From contig PLZG01000064.1 in the NCBI GenBank assembly GCA_003152075.1, positions 64,031 to 128,030 of the forward strand: a DNA stretch of 64,000 nt, read 5' to 3'. The notes under the pieces were generated by a model. It did no database searches. It was not told where the DNA came from and saw nothing but the letters and a program-made list of their open reading frames with translations. The position numbers and the translations under genes are program-made. Of the stretch, positions 63,176-64,000 are shown one piece after another. The stretch is from a candidate division FCPU426 bacterium. GTDB lineage: Bacteria; Oederibacteriota; Muellerivitia; Muellerivitales; Muellerivitaceae. Positions within the stretch are counted from its first letter, which is position 1; every line of letters starts with the position of its first letter.

Positions 63176-64000
63176 ATGCTCGATCCAATCCAAGTCCAAG
63201 CGGCCTCGGTAGCCATCCGCGAATTGCGGGTCGCCCTTTCCAACTTTATTCTTTATGGCTCGGGGAACAATACGGCCCTACTTTCCATGCAGAGGTTTTT
63301 GGGGGCGCTGGAGGGCCTTTTTGAGAATCTACCCTCGATCACGCTGGGAGAATCGGAGGGCCGATTGGTGGTGGAAGGGTCCCCCTTGGACGAACGGGCC
63401 ACCGGGTCCACCAACATGCTTAAGGATCTTTTCCTCACCCACAAGATTCACACCCTTACCTTCCTGAAAGGTTTGGAAACGGAGGAAATCAAAACCCTGT
63501 TTTCACTGATTAAGCCCAGGGCCTTGACGACCGGATTGTCCCTTTCCCAAGCCCTCGTCCAACAATCGGTCACTCATATCCGTACCAATGAAAAAGTTTT
63601 CGTCGCCCTCAACGAGGGGGAAGTGGTGGTCTCGTCCGGTGAGGCCCCCAAAATCCCCGAGGGGCAAAACCTGCAGGAAGCCCTGGAGGCCCTTCAATAT
63701 TTCCTTCAAATTTTCGCCAAGGTAAAACCGGACGTGGATAAAGAGGAAGTGGCCCGTCAGCTTCGGGACCATATGGGAGAATGGATGGCCTCCGCGGGAG
63801 CCCCGCAAGCCGTTGGAAAACCTCCCTCAGACGCCCGGGCCTGGGAAGAGGTTTGGGGCGGGTTTCAAGCGCTGAAAGACAATCTTTCCAACCCTCAAAA
63901 ACCCAACCAACTACAGGACACGAAATTGAGTATGGAAGAACTTTTAAGGAAACTGGTTCTATTAGGGGAAAGCCAGGGTGTAAAGCTGGAAGGAAAGGGA
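63176..64000 (+). CDS. N-terminal part of a HEAT-repeat-like protein (cut by window end)
   Basis: An open frame from ATG 63176 to the window end: 275 codons, no stop. The first part (RELRVALSNFILYGSGNNTALLSMQRFLGALEGLF) and the region DERATGSTNMLKDLFLTHKI resemble the N-terminal domain that precedes HEAT repeats or signalling domains in delta-proteobacteria-like proteins (which read LYPPGHP where this has LYGSGN). The rest here is helical (EALEALQYFLQIFAKV). Complete size and C-terminal domains are unknown. Confidence 0.7.
   Translation, partial: MLDPIQVQAASVAIRELRVALSNFILYGSGNNTALLSMQRFLGALEGLFENLPSITLGESEGRLVVEGSPLDERATGSTNMLKDLFLTHKIHTLTFLKGLETEEIKTLFSLIKPRALTTGLSLSQALVQQSVTHIRTNEKVFVALNEGEVVVSSGEAPKIPEGQNLQEALEALQYFLQIFAKVKPDVDKEEVARQLRDHMGEWMASAGAPQAVGKPPSDARAWEEVWGGFQALKDNLSNPQKPNQLQDTKLSMEELLRKLVLLGESQGVKLEGKG

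Overview
The window is a contiguous piece of a GC-rich bacterial chromosome, probably from an uncultivated lineage. Many products are secreted lipoproteins with long Thr/Pro spacers. There are also outer-membrane beta-barrels, Zn-ribbon/TPR/ankyrin proteins, class III cyclases, plant-polysaccharide hydrolases and many GC-rich palindromic repeats. I cannot name the taxon. The Thr/Pro spacer style suggests candidate-phylum, Elusimicrobiota-like or FCPU426-like bacteria, but that is only an impression. No rRNA, tRNA, CRISPR array, transposase or integrase was seen.

Layout. (a) 1-2500: an AT-rich, probably acquired pair, a ParB/Srx-like protein overlapping a D12 DNA adenine methylase. (b) 2649-7385: a complete LLM flavin oxidoreductase gene preceded by two partial copies of its own 5' end, with a minus-strand surface-type gene between successive copies. 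(c) 7400-8380: a 43-bp tandem repeat array bracketed by longer direct repeats, then iterated operator-like repeats before an HTH-GHKL-DUF4325 regulator. (d) 9986-15908: aldo/keto reductase, two paralogous lipoproteins flanking a TPR/beta-barrel protein, and a response regulator. (e) 16242-25345: a redox/electrophile block (HxlR, DoxX, pirin, CDGSH, 4Fe-4S ferredoxin-like, FrnE/DsbA, serine hydrolase, glyoxalase). (f) 25381-32127: ankyrin protein, a large adenylate cyclase fusion and a decayed TPR gene. (g) 32147-45401: epimerase, GH30, old-yellow enzyme, second pirin, type B carboxylesterase, orphan sugar-binding lipoprotein, a small frameshifted gene between two hairpins, and GH3-PA14. (h) 45420-50440: small membrane, rhodanese, Zn-ribbon, cold-shock and DoxX genes between two inverted copies of a multi-hairpin repeat. 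(i) 50536-64000: HrpB helicase, NHL lipoprotein, a cupredoxin / HAMP-cyclase / secreted Cys-protein operon, ClpS-like adaptor, TPR protein, GH10 xylanase, DUF2225 protein, beta-barrel, and a gene cut by the window end.

Three functional themes stand out. One is xylan/hemicellulose breakdown (GH30, GH10, GH3, esterase, substrate-binding lipoprotein). The second is redox and electrophile handling. The third is cAMP-type signalling: two class III cyclases plus a cyclic-nucleotide-binding protein, with one cyclase translationally coupled to a periplasmic copper-type protein. The most unusual items are that cupredoxin-cyclase operon, the triplicated LLM 5' end, the mirror-image repeat pair around 45.4-50.4 kb, a 14-residue Lys-rich peptide ORF with a near-perfect ribosome binding site, and repeat elements inserted in frame in two enzymes.
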